A DNA stretch of 14,489 bases, from positions 1 to 14,489 of the forward strand of contig JAICUS010000088.1 of the NCBI GenBank assembly GCA_025935735.1. Direction: 5' to 3'. Under the pieces are notes generated by a model. It was not told the DNA's origin and made no database searches. It was given only the letters and a program-made list of their open reading frames with translations. The stretch is from Solirubrobacteraceae bacterium (GTDB lineage: Bacteria > Actinomycetota > Thermoleophilia > Solirubrobacterales > Solirubrobacteraceae). Numbering within the stretch: the stretch's first letter is position 1; every line of letters starts with the position of its first letter. Shown piece by piece: positions 6,885 through 13,912 of this stretch. A program made the position numbers and the translations under genes.

Positions 6885-7451
6885 GTGCAACAGATCTTCG
6901 CCTTCAATGAGCTCGCCATCGCCGTCCGCCACTGGTTCGAGATCGGGCCCGACGACGACGAGCACGGCGCCCGGCTGGAGATCCGGCGGCTCGTGCGCCA
7001 CCCGCACCGCGGCTCGGAGTCCGCCCCGCAGGTGCTCGAGCTCGACGCGATCGTCTGGCGTGCCGACCTCTTCGCCGCGGTCGGCGACGCGCCGGGCAGC
7101 TGGTCGCGCGCGCACCATCACGACGGCTTCGACGGGATCGAGCCGACCGGCCGGGCCTGGGACGACGAGCTGAGCGCCGACCCGCTGGGCTGGACGCGCG
7201 GGCGGCTCGAGGACCTGCCGGGGCTGCTGGCAGCGCGCGGCGTCGAGCTCGAGGACCTCGAAGGAGAGGCCGCGGACGTGCGCCGGGCGCTGCCGGCGAT
7301 CATGGCGGCGCTCGAGGCCTGCCGGCCGGAGGCCTGCCGCTCGCCCGAGGAGTGCCTGGCGGCCACCCGCGACACGCGCGAGATCACGCAGATCATGCTC
7401 GGGATGTTCCGCGCGGGCGACCCGCGCGACCCGCGGGCTCGCACTCCCTGA
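6885..7451 (+). CDS. Protein of unknown function with HHHD and C-terminal cysteine motifs
   Basis: This 188-aa soluble acidic protein begins (GTG start) MQQIFAFNELAIAVRHWFEI. Visible landmarks are a His cluster in WSRAHHHDGFDGIEP (H77-H79, D80), the run GRAWDDELSADPLGW just after it, and three cysteines near the C-terminus (C146, C151, C157 in EACRPEACRSPEEC). Together these could bind a metal, but I recognise no family and claim no function. The GTG at 6885 is the only start that fits: it has GAGAAG about 8 bases upstream, and the ATG at 6877 is out of frame. The gene is divergent from the nar/two-component block and is followed 90 bp later by oxdC on the same strand. That gap contains a 12-bp GC palindrome (7487-7498) and the oxdC ribosome site. 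Membership of an oxdC transcript is possible. Confidence 0.8.
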   Translation: MQQIFAFNELAIAVRHWFEIGPDDDEHGARLEIRRLVRHPHRGSESAPQVLELDAIVWRADLFAAVGDAPGSWSRAHHHDGFDGIEPTGRAWDDELSADPLGWTRGRLEDLPGLLAARGVELEDLEGEAADVRRALPAIMAALEACRPEACRSPEECLAATRDTREITQIMLGMFRAGDPRDPRARTP

Positions 7452-7529
7452 CGGATCGTCGCTGGGATGACGGCGCCGCCGCGGCCCGGGCGCGCCCGCG
7501 GGTAGCGGCAGGGCAACGGGAAGCTTCAG

Positions 7530-7535
7530 AAGGAG
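7530..7535 (+). promoter_or_regulatory. Strong ribosome binding site of oxdC
   Basis: AAGGAG lies 6 bases before the ATG at 7542. It is one of the best Shine-Dalgarno sequences in the window and fixes the oxdC start, even though this gives a protein somewhat shorter than Bacillus OxdC. Confidence 0.75.
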
Positions 7536-7541
7536 CACGAG

Positions 7542-8594
7542 ATGACCGCCCACGCCACGCTGTTCAGGCCGCCCGACACCGATGCCGGCACGGTTCCGAA
7601 CCTGCGCTTCTCGTTCTCGGAGGCGCACAACCGGCGCGAGCGGGGCGGCTGGGCGCGCGAGGTGACGCGGCGCGAGCTGCCCGTGGCCACCGAGCTGGCC
7701 GGCGTGAACATGCGCCTCCAGCCGGGCGCGGTGCGCGAGCTGCACTGGCACAAGCAGGCCGAGTGGGCGTTCATGCTGTGGGGCGGCGCGCGGATCACCG
7801 CGGTCGACCCGGAGGGGCGCGGGTTCGCCGACGACGTCGGCGAGGGCGACCTGTGGTACTTCCCGGCCGGCGTCCCCCACTCCATCCAGGGGCTCGACGA
7901 GGGCTGCGAGTTCCTGCTGGTGTTCGACGACGGCGGCTTCTCCGAGAACGCCACGTTCCTGCTCAGCGACTGGCTCGCCCACACGCCGCGCGACGTGCTG
8001 GCCCGCAACCTGGGCGCCGAGGCGGACGCGCTGGACGCGCTGCCGGCCGAGGAGCTCTACATCTTCCCGGCGCCGCTCCCGCACGGCCCGGCGAGCCCCG
8101 GCGGCGCGCCGCGCTTCAGCCACCGCCTGCTCGCGCGGGCGCCGGTGGAGTCGCCCGGCGGGCGCGTGTGGATCGCCGACAGCGAGAGCTTCCCCGCGGC
8201 CACGACGATCGCCGCGGCGCTGGTGGAGGTCGCGCCCGGCGGGCTGCGCGAGCTGCACTGGCACCCCAACGCCGACGAGTGGCAGTACTACGTCTCCGGC
8301 AGCGCGCGGATGACCGTGTTCGCCGGCTCCGGCACCGCGCGGACGTTCGACTACCGGGCCGGGGACGTCGGCTACGTGCCGTTCGCCATGGGCCACTACG
8401 TGCAGAACACCGGCGAGGCGCCGCTGCGCTTCCTCGAGCTGTTCCGCAGCGACCGCTTCGCCGACGTCTCGCTCAATCGCTGGCTGGCCGCCACCCCCGC
8501 CGAGCTGACCCGCGCGCACCTCGGGCTGGGCGAGGAGGACCTGGCCCGCCTCAGCGCCGAGGAGCGCCCGGTGGTGGGCGGACGGCAGCTGTAA
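7542..8594 (+). CDS. oxdC: Oxalate decarboxylase, manganese bicupin
   Basis: This 350-aa enzyme converts oxalate to formate and CO2 using Mn and O2. Two cupin domains are complete. The N-terminal site has H68, H70, E74 ([11 protein letters not shown]) and H113 (AGVPHSIQ). The C-terminal site has H239, H241, E246 ([15 protein letters not shown]) and H285 (AMGHYVQN). The active-site arginines R65 and R236 and the tryptophans W69/W240, proposed in B. subtilis OxdC to carry electrons between the metals, are present. The lid loop 134-138 reads SENAT with E135 as the acid/base. SEN-x-T distinguishes decarboxylases from oxalate oxidases. No signal peptide is seen, so it should be cytosolic. It is slightly shorter than Bacillus OxdC (385 aa) at the N-terminus. 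It is preceded by an unknown gene and followed 83 bp later by another. Confidence 0.95.
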   Translation: MTAHATLFRPPDTDAGTVPNLRFSFSEAHNRRERGGWAREVTRRELPVATELAGVNMRLQPGAVRELHWHKQAEWAFMLWGGARITAVDPEGRGFADDVGEGDLWYFPAGVPHSIQGLDEGCEFLLVFDDGGFSENATFLLSDWLAHTPRDVLARNLGAEADALDALPAEELYIFPAPLPHGPASPGGAPRFSHRLLARAPVESPGGRVWIADSESFPAATTIAAALVEVAPGGLRELHWHPNADEWQYYVSGSARMTVFAGSGTARTFDYRAGDVGYVPFAMGHYVQNTGEAPLRFLELFRSDRFADVSLNRWLAATPAELTRAHLGLGEEDLARLSAEERPVVGGRQL

Positions 8595-8677
8595 GCCCGG
8601 CGACGGCCGCGCCGCCTCCCGGCGCCGCAGCGGGCACCCGCAACGACAAGCAGACCCCCTCACTCCCCGGAGCGATC

Positions 8678-9220
8678 ATGCCCGAGCTCTTCCATCAGAC
8701 CGTCCGCCTCGACGCCGGTCGCCACGCCTCCCCCGACCACGGCATGTGCACCGTGGAGCTCGCCTCCGTGCTGGCCGGCGAGCCGTTCAACGACCACCCC
8801 AAGAGCGTCTGCCCGGTGATCGCCGCGTTCGTGCGCACCTACAACGACCGCGTCGACGCGCGGCGCCGCCAGGACCTGGTGCCCTATGCGGCGCGGATCG
8901 TCGGCACCCGCGGCGATCGTGACACCGAGCGGACGCGCGCCGTGCGCTGCGCCGCGTGGGCGCTCGCGCAGCGGCCGGGCCTCGCGAGCCACGCCGGCCT
9001 GCGCCGGCTGGCCGGCGCCCAGGGCGGGCGGCTGCGCAGCACGCGCACGCGGGCGGCGGCGTTCGCCGCGCGCTCCACCGGGCCGCTGACGGACGAGATC
9101 CACGCCGCGGTGCTGGCCCTGCTCGGCGAGCTCGCCGGGCTCGGCACGCCGTACACCGCCGTCCCGGACGCCCTGCCGGTGGCGCGGCCGGGCGCGGGCG
9201 CGCGCACGCCGGCGCATTAG
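8678..9220 (+). CDS. Protein of unknown function with conserved-looking Cys/His N-terminal block
   Basis: This 180-aa soluble protein begins MPELFHQTVRLDAGRHASPD. The N-terminal 60 residues look constrained, with HASPDHGMC (H16, D20, H21, C24), ELASVLAGEPFNDHP (H40), SVCPVIAAFVRTYNDR (C45) and DLVPYAARIVGTRG. The rest is Ala/Arg-rich and helical, with a Pro-rich tail. Cys24, His40 and Cys45 could form a metal site, but no known domain is recognised. The ATG at 8678 has GGAG 5 bases upstream, better than any upstream in-frame candidate. The stop is 13 bp before the BlaI-like repressor gene, so these two and the overlapping protease gene probably form one transcript. The function may therefore be linked to the repressor/protease switch. 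This is inference from spacing. Confidence 0.8.
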   Translation: MPELFHQTVRLDAGRHASPDHGMCTVELASVLAGEPFNDHPKSVCPVIAAFVRTYNDRVDARRRQDLVPYAARIVGTRGDRDTERTRAVRCAAWALAQRPGLASHAGLRRLAGAQGGRLRSTRTRAAAFAARSTGPLTDEIHAAVLALLGELAGLGTPYTAVPDALPVARPGAGARTPAH

Positions 9221-9233
9221 GCTGTCGGGGCGC

Positions 9234-9611
9234 ATGGCCGCCCTGCCAGTCCTGCACGAGCTCGAGACCGAGGTGATGGCCGAGATCTGGCGCCTCGAGG
9301 AGGCGACGGTGCGGGCGGTGGCCGACGCCGTGAACGCGCGCTCGGAGCGCCCGCGCAGCTACACGACCTTCCTGACCGTGCTGGTCCGGCTGGACCGCAA
9401 GGGCTTCGTGGTCCGCCGCCGCGTGGGCAAGCACGACGTCTATCGGGCGGCGGTGTCGCGCGCGGACTACCGGCGCACGCGCTCGGACGCGGACGTGGCG
9501 GCGCTGATCGACCGGTACGGCGACCTCGCGCTCGCCCACTTCGCCCGCCGCTACTCGGCGCTCTCGGCGGCCCAGAAGCGCGCGCTGCGCCGCCTGGCGG
9601 CGGATGACTGA
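9234..9611 (+). CDS. BlaI/MecI-family winged-helix transcriptional repressor
   Basis: This 125-aa protein has the size and layout of BlaI/MecI/CopY repressors. A winged-helix DNA-binding domain covers about residues 5-80 (LHELETEVMAEIWRL, then SYTTFLTVLVRLDRKGFV and the wing RRRVGKHDVYRAAVS). A C-terminal dimerisation helix region follows (about 85-125). Staphylococcal BlaI is cleaved between Asn101 and Phe102 on induction. Here the matching area reads AHFARRY (H102-F103), so the Phe is kept but not the Asn. The ATG at 9234 has GGGG 2-5 bases upstream. The stop overlaps the start of the M56-type protease by 8 bp, the classic repressor/sensor-protease arrangement. The target is probably its own operon. 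No beta-lactamase gene is in the window, so the physiological role may not be antibiotic resistance. Confidence 0.9.
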   Translation: MAALPVLHELETEVMAEIWRLEEATVRAVADAVNARSERPRSYTTFLTVLVRLDRKGFVVRRRVGKHDVYRAAVSRADYRRTRSDADVAALIDRYGDLALAHFARRYSALSAAQKRALRRLAADD

Positions 9612-10464
9612 GCGCCGGCTGCTGGCCCACGAGCTCGCGGCCGGCGCGCTGGCGGCGACCGTCGCGCTGGCCATGACCGCGGTGTCCGTGGACGCGCTGC
9701 GCTTCCACCGCGACGCGCTCGAGCCGACGCGGGCCACCGGCCTCGTGCTGCTCGCCGTGCTGGCCGCGCAGGCCGCCACGCTGCTGCGCTTCGCGGCCGC
9801 GCTGACCCGCGAGGCGGTGCGCACGCGGCGCTTCCGCCGCGCGCTGGGCGGCGAGCCGCGCACGCTGCACGGCACGCGGGTGACCGTGCTCGCCGAGCGC
9901 GCGCCGCGGGCGTTCTGCGCCGGGCTGCTGCGGCCGCGGATCTACGTCTCGACCGGCCTGCTGGCCACGCTGTCGCCCTCGCAGCTGCGCTCGGTGATCG
10001 CCCACGAGCGCCGCCACGCCGTCCGCCGCGACCCGCTGCGCTGCGCGCTGGCCGGCGCGCTGTGCCGGGCCCTGTGGTTCGTGCCGTCGGTGCGCGCGGC
10101 GCGCTGGACCCAGGCCGCCGCGGCCGACCTCGCCGCGGACGCCGCGGCGATCGCCGCCGCCGGCGTCCGCCCCCTGGCCGCGGCGCTGCTGGTCTTCGAG
10201 GAGGCCGGTTCCGGCCCGAGCCCCCAGCGGCTCGAGCAACTGCTCGGCCGCCGCCCCGCCACCCTCGGCTGGCCCGCGCCGGCCGCGGCCGCCGTGGCCG
10301 TCGCGCTGACCGCCGGCGTGGCCTGGCTGGCGCTCGCGGGCCCGGCCGTCTGCCTGCCGCTCTCCGAGCTGCCCTCGGCACTGGCCGTCCTCGGCCTGCT
10401 GGCCCTCGCCTGCCTGCCCGCCTCGCGCGCCGGCCGGGCGGCCGCGCGCGCGCTCAGCGCCTGA
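9604..10464 (+). CDS. M56-type (BlaR1/MecR1-like) integral membrane zinc metalloprotease, no sensor domain
   Basis: This 286-aa membrane protein has predicted helices around 10-29, 45-66, 224-246 and 256-275. Its zinc motif HERRH (H134, E135, H138) lies in VIAHERRHAVRRDPLR, as in M56 peptidases of the BlaR1/MecR1 type. Upstream blocks VTVLAERAPRAFCAGLLRPR and IYVSTGLLATLSPSQLRSVI also fit the family. The usual downstream third ligand (a Glu in E-L-A-A-D) reads ADLAADAAA, with Asp175 replacing Glu. Activity may be altered, or Asp may serve as ligand. It is about half the length of staphylococcal BlaR1 and ends after the last helix, with no penicillin-binding sensor domain. The ATG overlaps the repressor stop by 8 bp, so the two are made together. 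Its inducing signal is unknown. Confidence 0.88.
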   Translation: MTERRLLAHELAAGALAATVALAMTAVSVDALRFHRDALEPTRATGLVLLAVLAAQAATLLRFAAALTREAVRTRRFRRALGGEPRTLHGTRVTVLAERAPRAFCAGLLRPRIYVSTGLLATLSPSQLRSVIAHERRHAVRRDPLRCALAGALCRALWFVPSVRAARWTQAAAADLAADAAAIAAAGVRPLAAALLVFEEAGSGPSPQRLEQLLGRRPATLGWPAPAAAAVAVALTAGVAWLALAGPAVCLPLSELPSALAVLGLLALACLPASRAGRAAARALSA

Positions 10465-10574
10465 TCGGCCGCGCTGCGCCGCCCGTTGTCTCTCGGCGCC
10501 TCGTTGCGCCGGCGAACTGCGGCTGGGTAGGGGAGCGAGAGCCCCGGCCGCCGGGCGCGGGTGATCGGTTCGGT

Positions 10575-10593
10575 CGCGCCTGCGGGAGGCGCG
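10575..10593 (+). terminator. Hairpin downstream of the M56 gene, possible terminator
   Basis: CGCGCCT (10575-10581) and AGGCGCG (10587-10593) form a perfect 7-bp stem with a five-base loop, followed by TGTCAGGTTAGG, which has only scattered T residues. It lies about 110 bp after the M56 stop. Intrinsic termination is uncertain because there is no true U-tract. Confidence 0.35.
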
Positions 10594-10787
10594 TGTCAGG
10601 TTAGGCGGGCTCGGGTCGACAAAGTTTACGCCCGAAACCCTGAGCAAAGCCGGGTATGGTCGAACGTGATCGATCCGCGCGCCCAGACCCGATTCTCGCG
10701 CACACCCGACCCCACGGCCGACCCAAGGCCGACCTTCCCCCTACCCAGCCGCAGTTCGCCTGGGCCACGAGGCGCCGGGGGTCGGAA

Positions 10788-10851
10788 TCCGGGGGGCCGG
10801 AAGCTCGGGGGGCCGAGCCCGCGGCGCGGGCGCCCCCGGGGGAGCGCCCGC
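10788..10851 (-). terminator. Three tandem GC hairpins after the M28 peptidase gene, possible terminator cluster
   Basis: Read from the M28 stop on the minus strand, three hairpins follow within 80 bp. The first is an 8-bp GCGGGCGC/GCGCCCGC stem (10826-10833 with 10844-10851) around a C/G-run that can also pair. The second is a perfect 6-bp stem GCTCGG/CCGAGC with a four-base loop (10803-10818). The third is a perfect 5-bp stem TCCGG/CCGGA with a four-base loop (10788-10801). There is no U-tract. Such structures can still act as U-less terminators or 3'-end stabilisers in high-GC actinobacteria. Confidence 0.45.
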
Positions 10852-10864
10852 CCCGGATGCCCGC

Positions 10865-12388
10865 CTAGCGGATGGCGGTCTCGCCGAGCTTGGCGAGCTT
10901 GCCGTGCGGCTTGACCGGGCGCCCGTCGCGGATCGGGCCCTGGATCATGGCCAGCTGCATCACCACGTCGGCGGCGGCGTCCTTCATCTCGCCGAACGCC
11001 TTGAGGTTGAGGTTGTTCACCGTGTCGCAGGCCTGGTGGTAGCACGGGTCCAGCGGCTGACCCTCGATCCCGCCGAACAGCAGGAACTCCTCGTGGGTCT
11101 TGGGCTTCTCCGCGCCGGTGAAGATGCCGCCCGCGGGGATGCCGGCGTTCGTGAACGCCACGTAGTCCGAGCGCCCGTCGAACGGGATCGGCTCGGTCGC
11201 CTGGTCCCGGCTGCCGAACCAGTCGTCGAACAGCCCCTCGATGAAGCCCGAGCCGCTCGGCCCGGACACGTCGGAGCCGAACGTCGAGCCGTCGCCGTCA
11301 TACACCTGGCGGGCGTAGTTGGGCGACGCGACCATGTCGAAGTCGAGCATCGCGATGATCTTCAGCTTCTGCCTGTCGGTCAGGCTGTCGACGTAGAACT
11401 GCGAGCCGACCAGGCCGCCCTCCTCGTCGCCCACCCACAGGAAGCGCATGTGGTTGCGCGGGTACGGGCCCTTGTGGCCGAGGTTCTTGGCCAGCTCGAG
11501 GTCCATGGCGGTGCCGGAGCCGTCGTCGTTGATGCCCGGGCCGGCGGCCACGGAGTCGTTGTGCGCGGAGACCACGACCGTGCGGTCGGGGTCGCCGAAC
11601 GGCGAGTCCGCGATCACGTTCCACGTCGTGCGCGTCTCGCTGAACGTGACGGTCTTGATGTGCGCGTCCGGGTGCTGGCCGTTGCGGTACGCGGCGACCA
11701 GGTCGGCGCCGATCTGGTAGCTCGTGCCCAGCGCCGGGATCGACACCGGGTTGCCGAGCGTGCCGGCCAGCACGTCGGCGCGGTCCGGCTGGCCCTCGTT
11801 GAACACGATCACGCCCACCGCGCCCGCGGTCGCGGCGTTCTGCGCCTTGACGCCGAAGTTGCACGTGCCGCGCTGCACGAGCGCGATCGAGCCCGCCGGG
11901 AAGTTCGCGAAGTCGGCCGCCTCGCAGCCCGAGTTGGACGTGCTGGCCGGGCTGTCGGGCGGCATCGGCACGGTCACGTCGACCGGCACCACGTCGGCGG
12001 TCACGTCGCCGGACCCCGAGTAGTCCATCGTCAGGAAGTCGGTGTTCTCGGCGTAGGTCTTCGCCGTCGGCTTGGTCTGCTCCCACACGGGCCGCGCGCG
12101 CTGCTCGTAGTAGGGGAACTCGAACGGCTGCTTCTTGACCGTCCAGCCCGCGTCGCGCATCTGCGCGGCGATGTAGTTCACGGTCCGCTTGTTGGCCAGG
12201 GAGCCGGCCACGCGGTTGGCGGTGCCGCTCGTGTCGGCGATGTGCTGCAGCGCGTACGAGTGCTGCAGCATGTTCGGCACCGTGACCGCCTTGCGGTACG
12301 GCGTCGAGTTGTAGTGGTCGCTGGCGGCCTGCGCCGTGGCCGGCACGACGGCAGCGACCAGCAACGCGGCGAGTAGAGCTCGTCGCAA
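10865..12388 (-). CDS. Secreted M28-family zinc aminopeptidase with PA domain
   Basis: This 507-aa exported peptidase has a Sec-type signal peptide MRRALLAALLVAAVVPATAQ with predicted cleavage near residue 20-22. It continues with an M28 N-terminal region, a protease-associated insert (about 130-235, with the Cys pair C155/C176 and VQRGTCNFGVKAQNAATAGA) and the catalytic di-zinc core. Metal ligands and catalytic residues read H276 (AHNDSV), D288 (GINDDGSG), E322/E323 (GDEEGGLVGS), D351 (LDFDMVASPN) and H451 (DPCYHQACD). They correspond in order to the ligands of Streptomyces aminopeptidase (subfamily M28A). It probably releases N-terminal residues from extracellular peptides. The start is a TTG at 12388, with AGGAGGAG 5 bases upstream and the signal peptide beginning right after. 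An in-frame ATG at 12478 would put 30 unrelated residues in front of the signal peptide and has no ribosome site. Confidence 0.94.
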   Translation of the reverse strand: MRRALLAALLVAAVVPATAQAASDHYNSTPYRKAVTVPNMLQHSYALQHIADTSGTANRVAGSLANKRTVNYIAAQMRDAGWTVKKQPFEFPYYEQRARPVWEQTKPTAKTYAENTDFLTMDYSGSGDVTADVVPVDVTVPMPPDSPASTSNSGCEAADFANFPAGSIALVQRGTCNFGVKAQNAATAGAVGVIVFNEGQPDRADVLAGTLGNPVSIPALGTSYQIGADLVAAYRNGQHPDAHIKTVTFSETRTTWNVIADSPFGDPDRTVVVSAHNDSVAAGPGINDDGSGTAMDLELAKNLGHKGPYPRNHMRFLWVGDEEGGLVGSQFYVDSLTDRQKLKIIAMLDFDMVASPNYARQVYDGDGSTFGSDVSGPSGSGFIEGLFDDWFGSRDQATEPIPFDGRSDYVAFTNAGIPAGGIFTGAEKPKTHEEFLLFGGIEGQPLDPCYHQACDTVNNLNLKAFGEMKDAAADVVMQLAMIQGPIRDGRPVKPHGKLAKLGETAIR

Positions 12389-12393
12389 CGGTG

Positions 12394-12401
12394 CTCCTCC
12401 T
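12394..12401 (-). promoter_or_regulatory. Strong ribosome binding site that sets a TTG start for the M28 peptidase
   Basis: On the minus strand AGGAGGAG (12401-12394) lies 5 bases before the TTG at 12388. It is a near-perfect anti-16S match and the main reason to prefer the non-ATG start over the ATG at 12478. Confidence 0.75.
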
Positions 12402-12462
12402 CTTCCCCCCGTCCGTGGCGAATCTGCGGTCCGGTCCTCCTGTCCGGCCGCTGTTGCGCGCC

Positions 12463-12494
12463 AGCATAGACGTTTCAACTACGCGCGTAGTTGA
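12463..12494 (-). promoter_or_regulatory. Predicted M28 peptidase promoter with overlapping 20-bp palindromic operator
   Basis: Positions 12475-12494 are a perfect 20-bp palindrome (half-site TCAACTACGC). On the minus strand it is followed 6 bases later by TATGCT (12468-12463), a TAnnnT-type -10. A start near 12456 would put the palindrome at about -19 to -38, covering the spacer and -35 region. That is a textbook place for a dimeric repressor such as a TetR-family protein. The palindrome begins immediately after the stop codon of the upstream glycoside hydrolase gene, so a 3'-end hairpin role is also possible, but no U-tract follows. The regulator is not in the window as far as I can tell. 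Confidence 0.5.
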
Positions 12495-13901
12495 TCAGTG
12501 CGCGTAGACCCGGGTGGGCGGGCCGGCGTAGTGGCGCCAACGCACCCGATACCGGCGGCCGCGGCGGTAGCGCGTGCGGGCCGACCAGTAGCCGCGCCCG
12601 TTCGTGTGCGCGGACTTCAGCCGGTGCCAGCGGTGCGAGCCGCGGTTGCGGTACTCGATCCGCACGCGGGCGTGCCCGTCCGCCGGGCGGACCAGGCCCC
12701 ACAGCGACGTCCGGTGCCGCGACGTGTGGCGGGCGACGAGCGGCAGCCGGAAGCCGGCGTAGGCCCACTTGCGCTTGCCGCCGGAATGGCGCAGGCCGGA
12801 CTCGAAGCCGCCGTAGCGCTGCAGCGCCCGCCGGCCCGGCCGGGGCAGGTCGTCGCGCATCAGGTACTGCGAGAACGCGCGCACGCGGCGGTGGCGATAG
12901 GCGATCCACTCGCCGATCGAGCGCCACTCGGCCTGGCGGGTCTCCGAGACGCCCTTGATCGGGTCCGGCGTGCTCTGCACCCCGAACTCGGTCAGGTAGA
13001 GGTTCACGCGATGCTTGACGGCGTGCGCCCGGCGCGCCCGGTCCAGCGCGCGGATCAGCCGGCCGAGGCTGCCGATCGTCACGTCGTCGCGCCGGTGCGA
13101 GACGAACCACGGCCCCTTCCGCGTCGTGTAGGGATGGTGCGCCCAGCCGCCGACCTCGAGCCGGTGGCAGCCGTGCCTGCGGCGGTAGTGGCGCGTCAGG
13201 CACAGCGCGCCGCGCAGGAACGTCAGCGGGTAGACGACGTGGCTGTTGCCGCGCGGCGCGGTCTCGCCCATGAGCACGCGGTCGTGCCGGTTGCCCGAGC
13301 GGGCGAGCCCCTTGCGCGCCGCGACGTAGAGCTTGCGGTACCACCGTCCCGAGTACGGGCGGTGGTGGACGTACTGCGGCTTGAGGAACTGCGGGTGGTT
13401 GGGCTCGTTCCAGATCGACCACAGGCTCACCTGGCGCCGGTAGTGGCGGCCGACCGCGGTCATGAAACGGCGAAAGCGAGTCGGGCTCGGGCGGGTGACC
13501 TGGTCGCGGCGCGAGCGGGTCGCCCAGCGCGGCACCGGGCCGCTGACCGTCAGCAGCACGTGGATGCCGTGGGCCCGGGCGTCGGTGACGATCCGGTCGT
13601 AGGTGGCCCAGCCGGGGTACGCGGCGGGATCGGTCTCGTCGAAGCGCGGCACGTGCCGGGAGTCCGGCTGCGGGGCGACGTCGCGCCAGTAGAGCACGAC
13701 GCGCAGCCAGTGGGCGCCGAGCGCGCGGATCTCGTCCAGCGTCTCGGCGCGCACGGCCGGGTCGGGGCTGCGCATCTCGCGCGTCGCCTGGAAGATCGTG
13801 GACTGCGAGTGGCTGGCCGCCGCGCTCGCCGGGAATGCGGCCGGCGCGGCGAGCGCCAGGCAGGCGAGCAGGTGGCTTCTGCGTATCGGGTGAAAGCGCA
13901 T
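12495..13901 (-). CDS. Secreted glycoside hydrolase, clan GH-A (cellulase-like TIM barrel)
   Basis: This 468-aa protein has an N-terminal signal peptide (MRFHPIRRSHLLACLALAAP onward, cleavage near 29-31). A (beta/alpha)8 hydrolase domain spans about residues 32-385. The acid/base motif SIWNEPNHP (N165-E166) follows strand 4, and LYLTEFGVQS (E305) fits the strand 7 nucleophile of clan GH-A. GGWAHHPYTT (H255/H256) resembles the substrate-site His block of these enzymes. The C-terminal 80 residues (about 388-468) are Arg/His/Tyr-rich and beta-like, possibly a wall- or sugar-binding module. The exact family (GH5/GH39-like) and substrate cannot be decided here. The ATG at 13901 has GGAAGAGG close upstream. 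The whole mature protein is strongly basic. It lies 59 bp after the small winged-helix gene on the same strand. Confidence 0.85.
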   Translation of the reverse strand: MRFHPIRRSHLLACLALAAPAAFPASAAASHSQSTIFQATREMRSPDPAVRAETLDEIRALGAHWLRVVLYWRDVAPQPDSRHVPRFDETDPAAYPGWATYDRIVTDARAHGIHVLLTVSGPVPRWATRSRRDQVTRPSPTRFRRFMTAVGRHYRRQVSLWSIWNEPNHPQFLKPQYVHHRPYSGRWYRKLYVAARKGLARSGNRHDRVLMGETAPRGNSHVVYPLTFLRGALCLTRHYRRRHGCHRLEVGGWAHHPYTTRKGPWFVSHRRDDVTIGSLGRLIRALDRARRAHAVKHRVNLYLTEFGVQSTPDPIKGVSETRQAEWRSIGEWIAYRHRRVRAFSQYLMRDDLPRPGRRALQRYGGFESGLRHSGGKRKWAYAGFRLPLVARHTSRHRTSLWGLVRPADGHARVRIEYRNRGSHRWHRLKSAHTNGRGYWSARTRYRRGRRYRVRWRHYAGPPTRVYAH

Positions 13902-13912
13902 CGCCTCTTCCG

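Larger units (their letters stand above)
10465..10864. other. 400-bp convergent intergenic region without a convincing gene
   Basis: This gap separates the 3' ends of the plus-strand M56 gene and the minus-strand M28 peptidase gene. Short open frames exist but lack ribosome sites and have Pro/Arg-rich translations typical of non-coding GC-rich DNA. The stretch around 10619-10680 is clearly less GC-rich (for example ACAAAGTTTACG) and includes a TATGGT hexamer at 10655-10660 with no -35 partner. GC hairpins listed separately lie at both ends and may stop the converging transcripts. No tRNA, riboswitch or IS end is recognised. Confidence 0.6.

Noticed and set aside
7352..8677. In-frame extension of the 180-aa gene upstream through oxdC
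   Set aside because: It overlaps oxdC in another frame and has low-complexity Ala/Arg translation. The ATG at 8678 has a proper ribosome site.
8660..10647. Minus-strand open frames opposite the 180-aa, BlaI-like and M56 genes
   Set aside because: They are antisense shadows with low-complexity Arg/Ala/Gly translation and no ribosome sites. The plus-strand frames carry recognisable motifs.
10656..10868. 70-codon plus-strand frame in the convergent gap
   Set aside because: It has no ribosome site, a Pro/Arg/Gly-rich non-globular translation, and overlaps the hairpin cluster.
10904..12376. Plus-strand open frame opposite the M28 peptidase gene
   Set aside because: The translation is Val/Arg/His-repetitive. 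The M28 gene on the minus strand has all metal ligands and a signal peptide.
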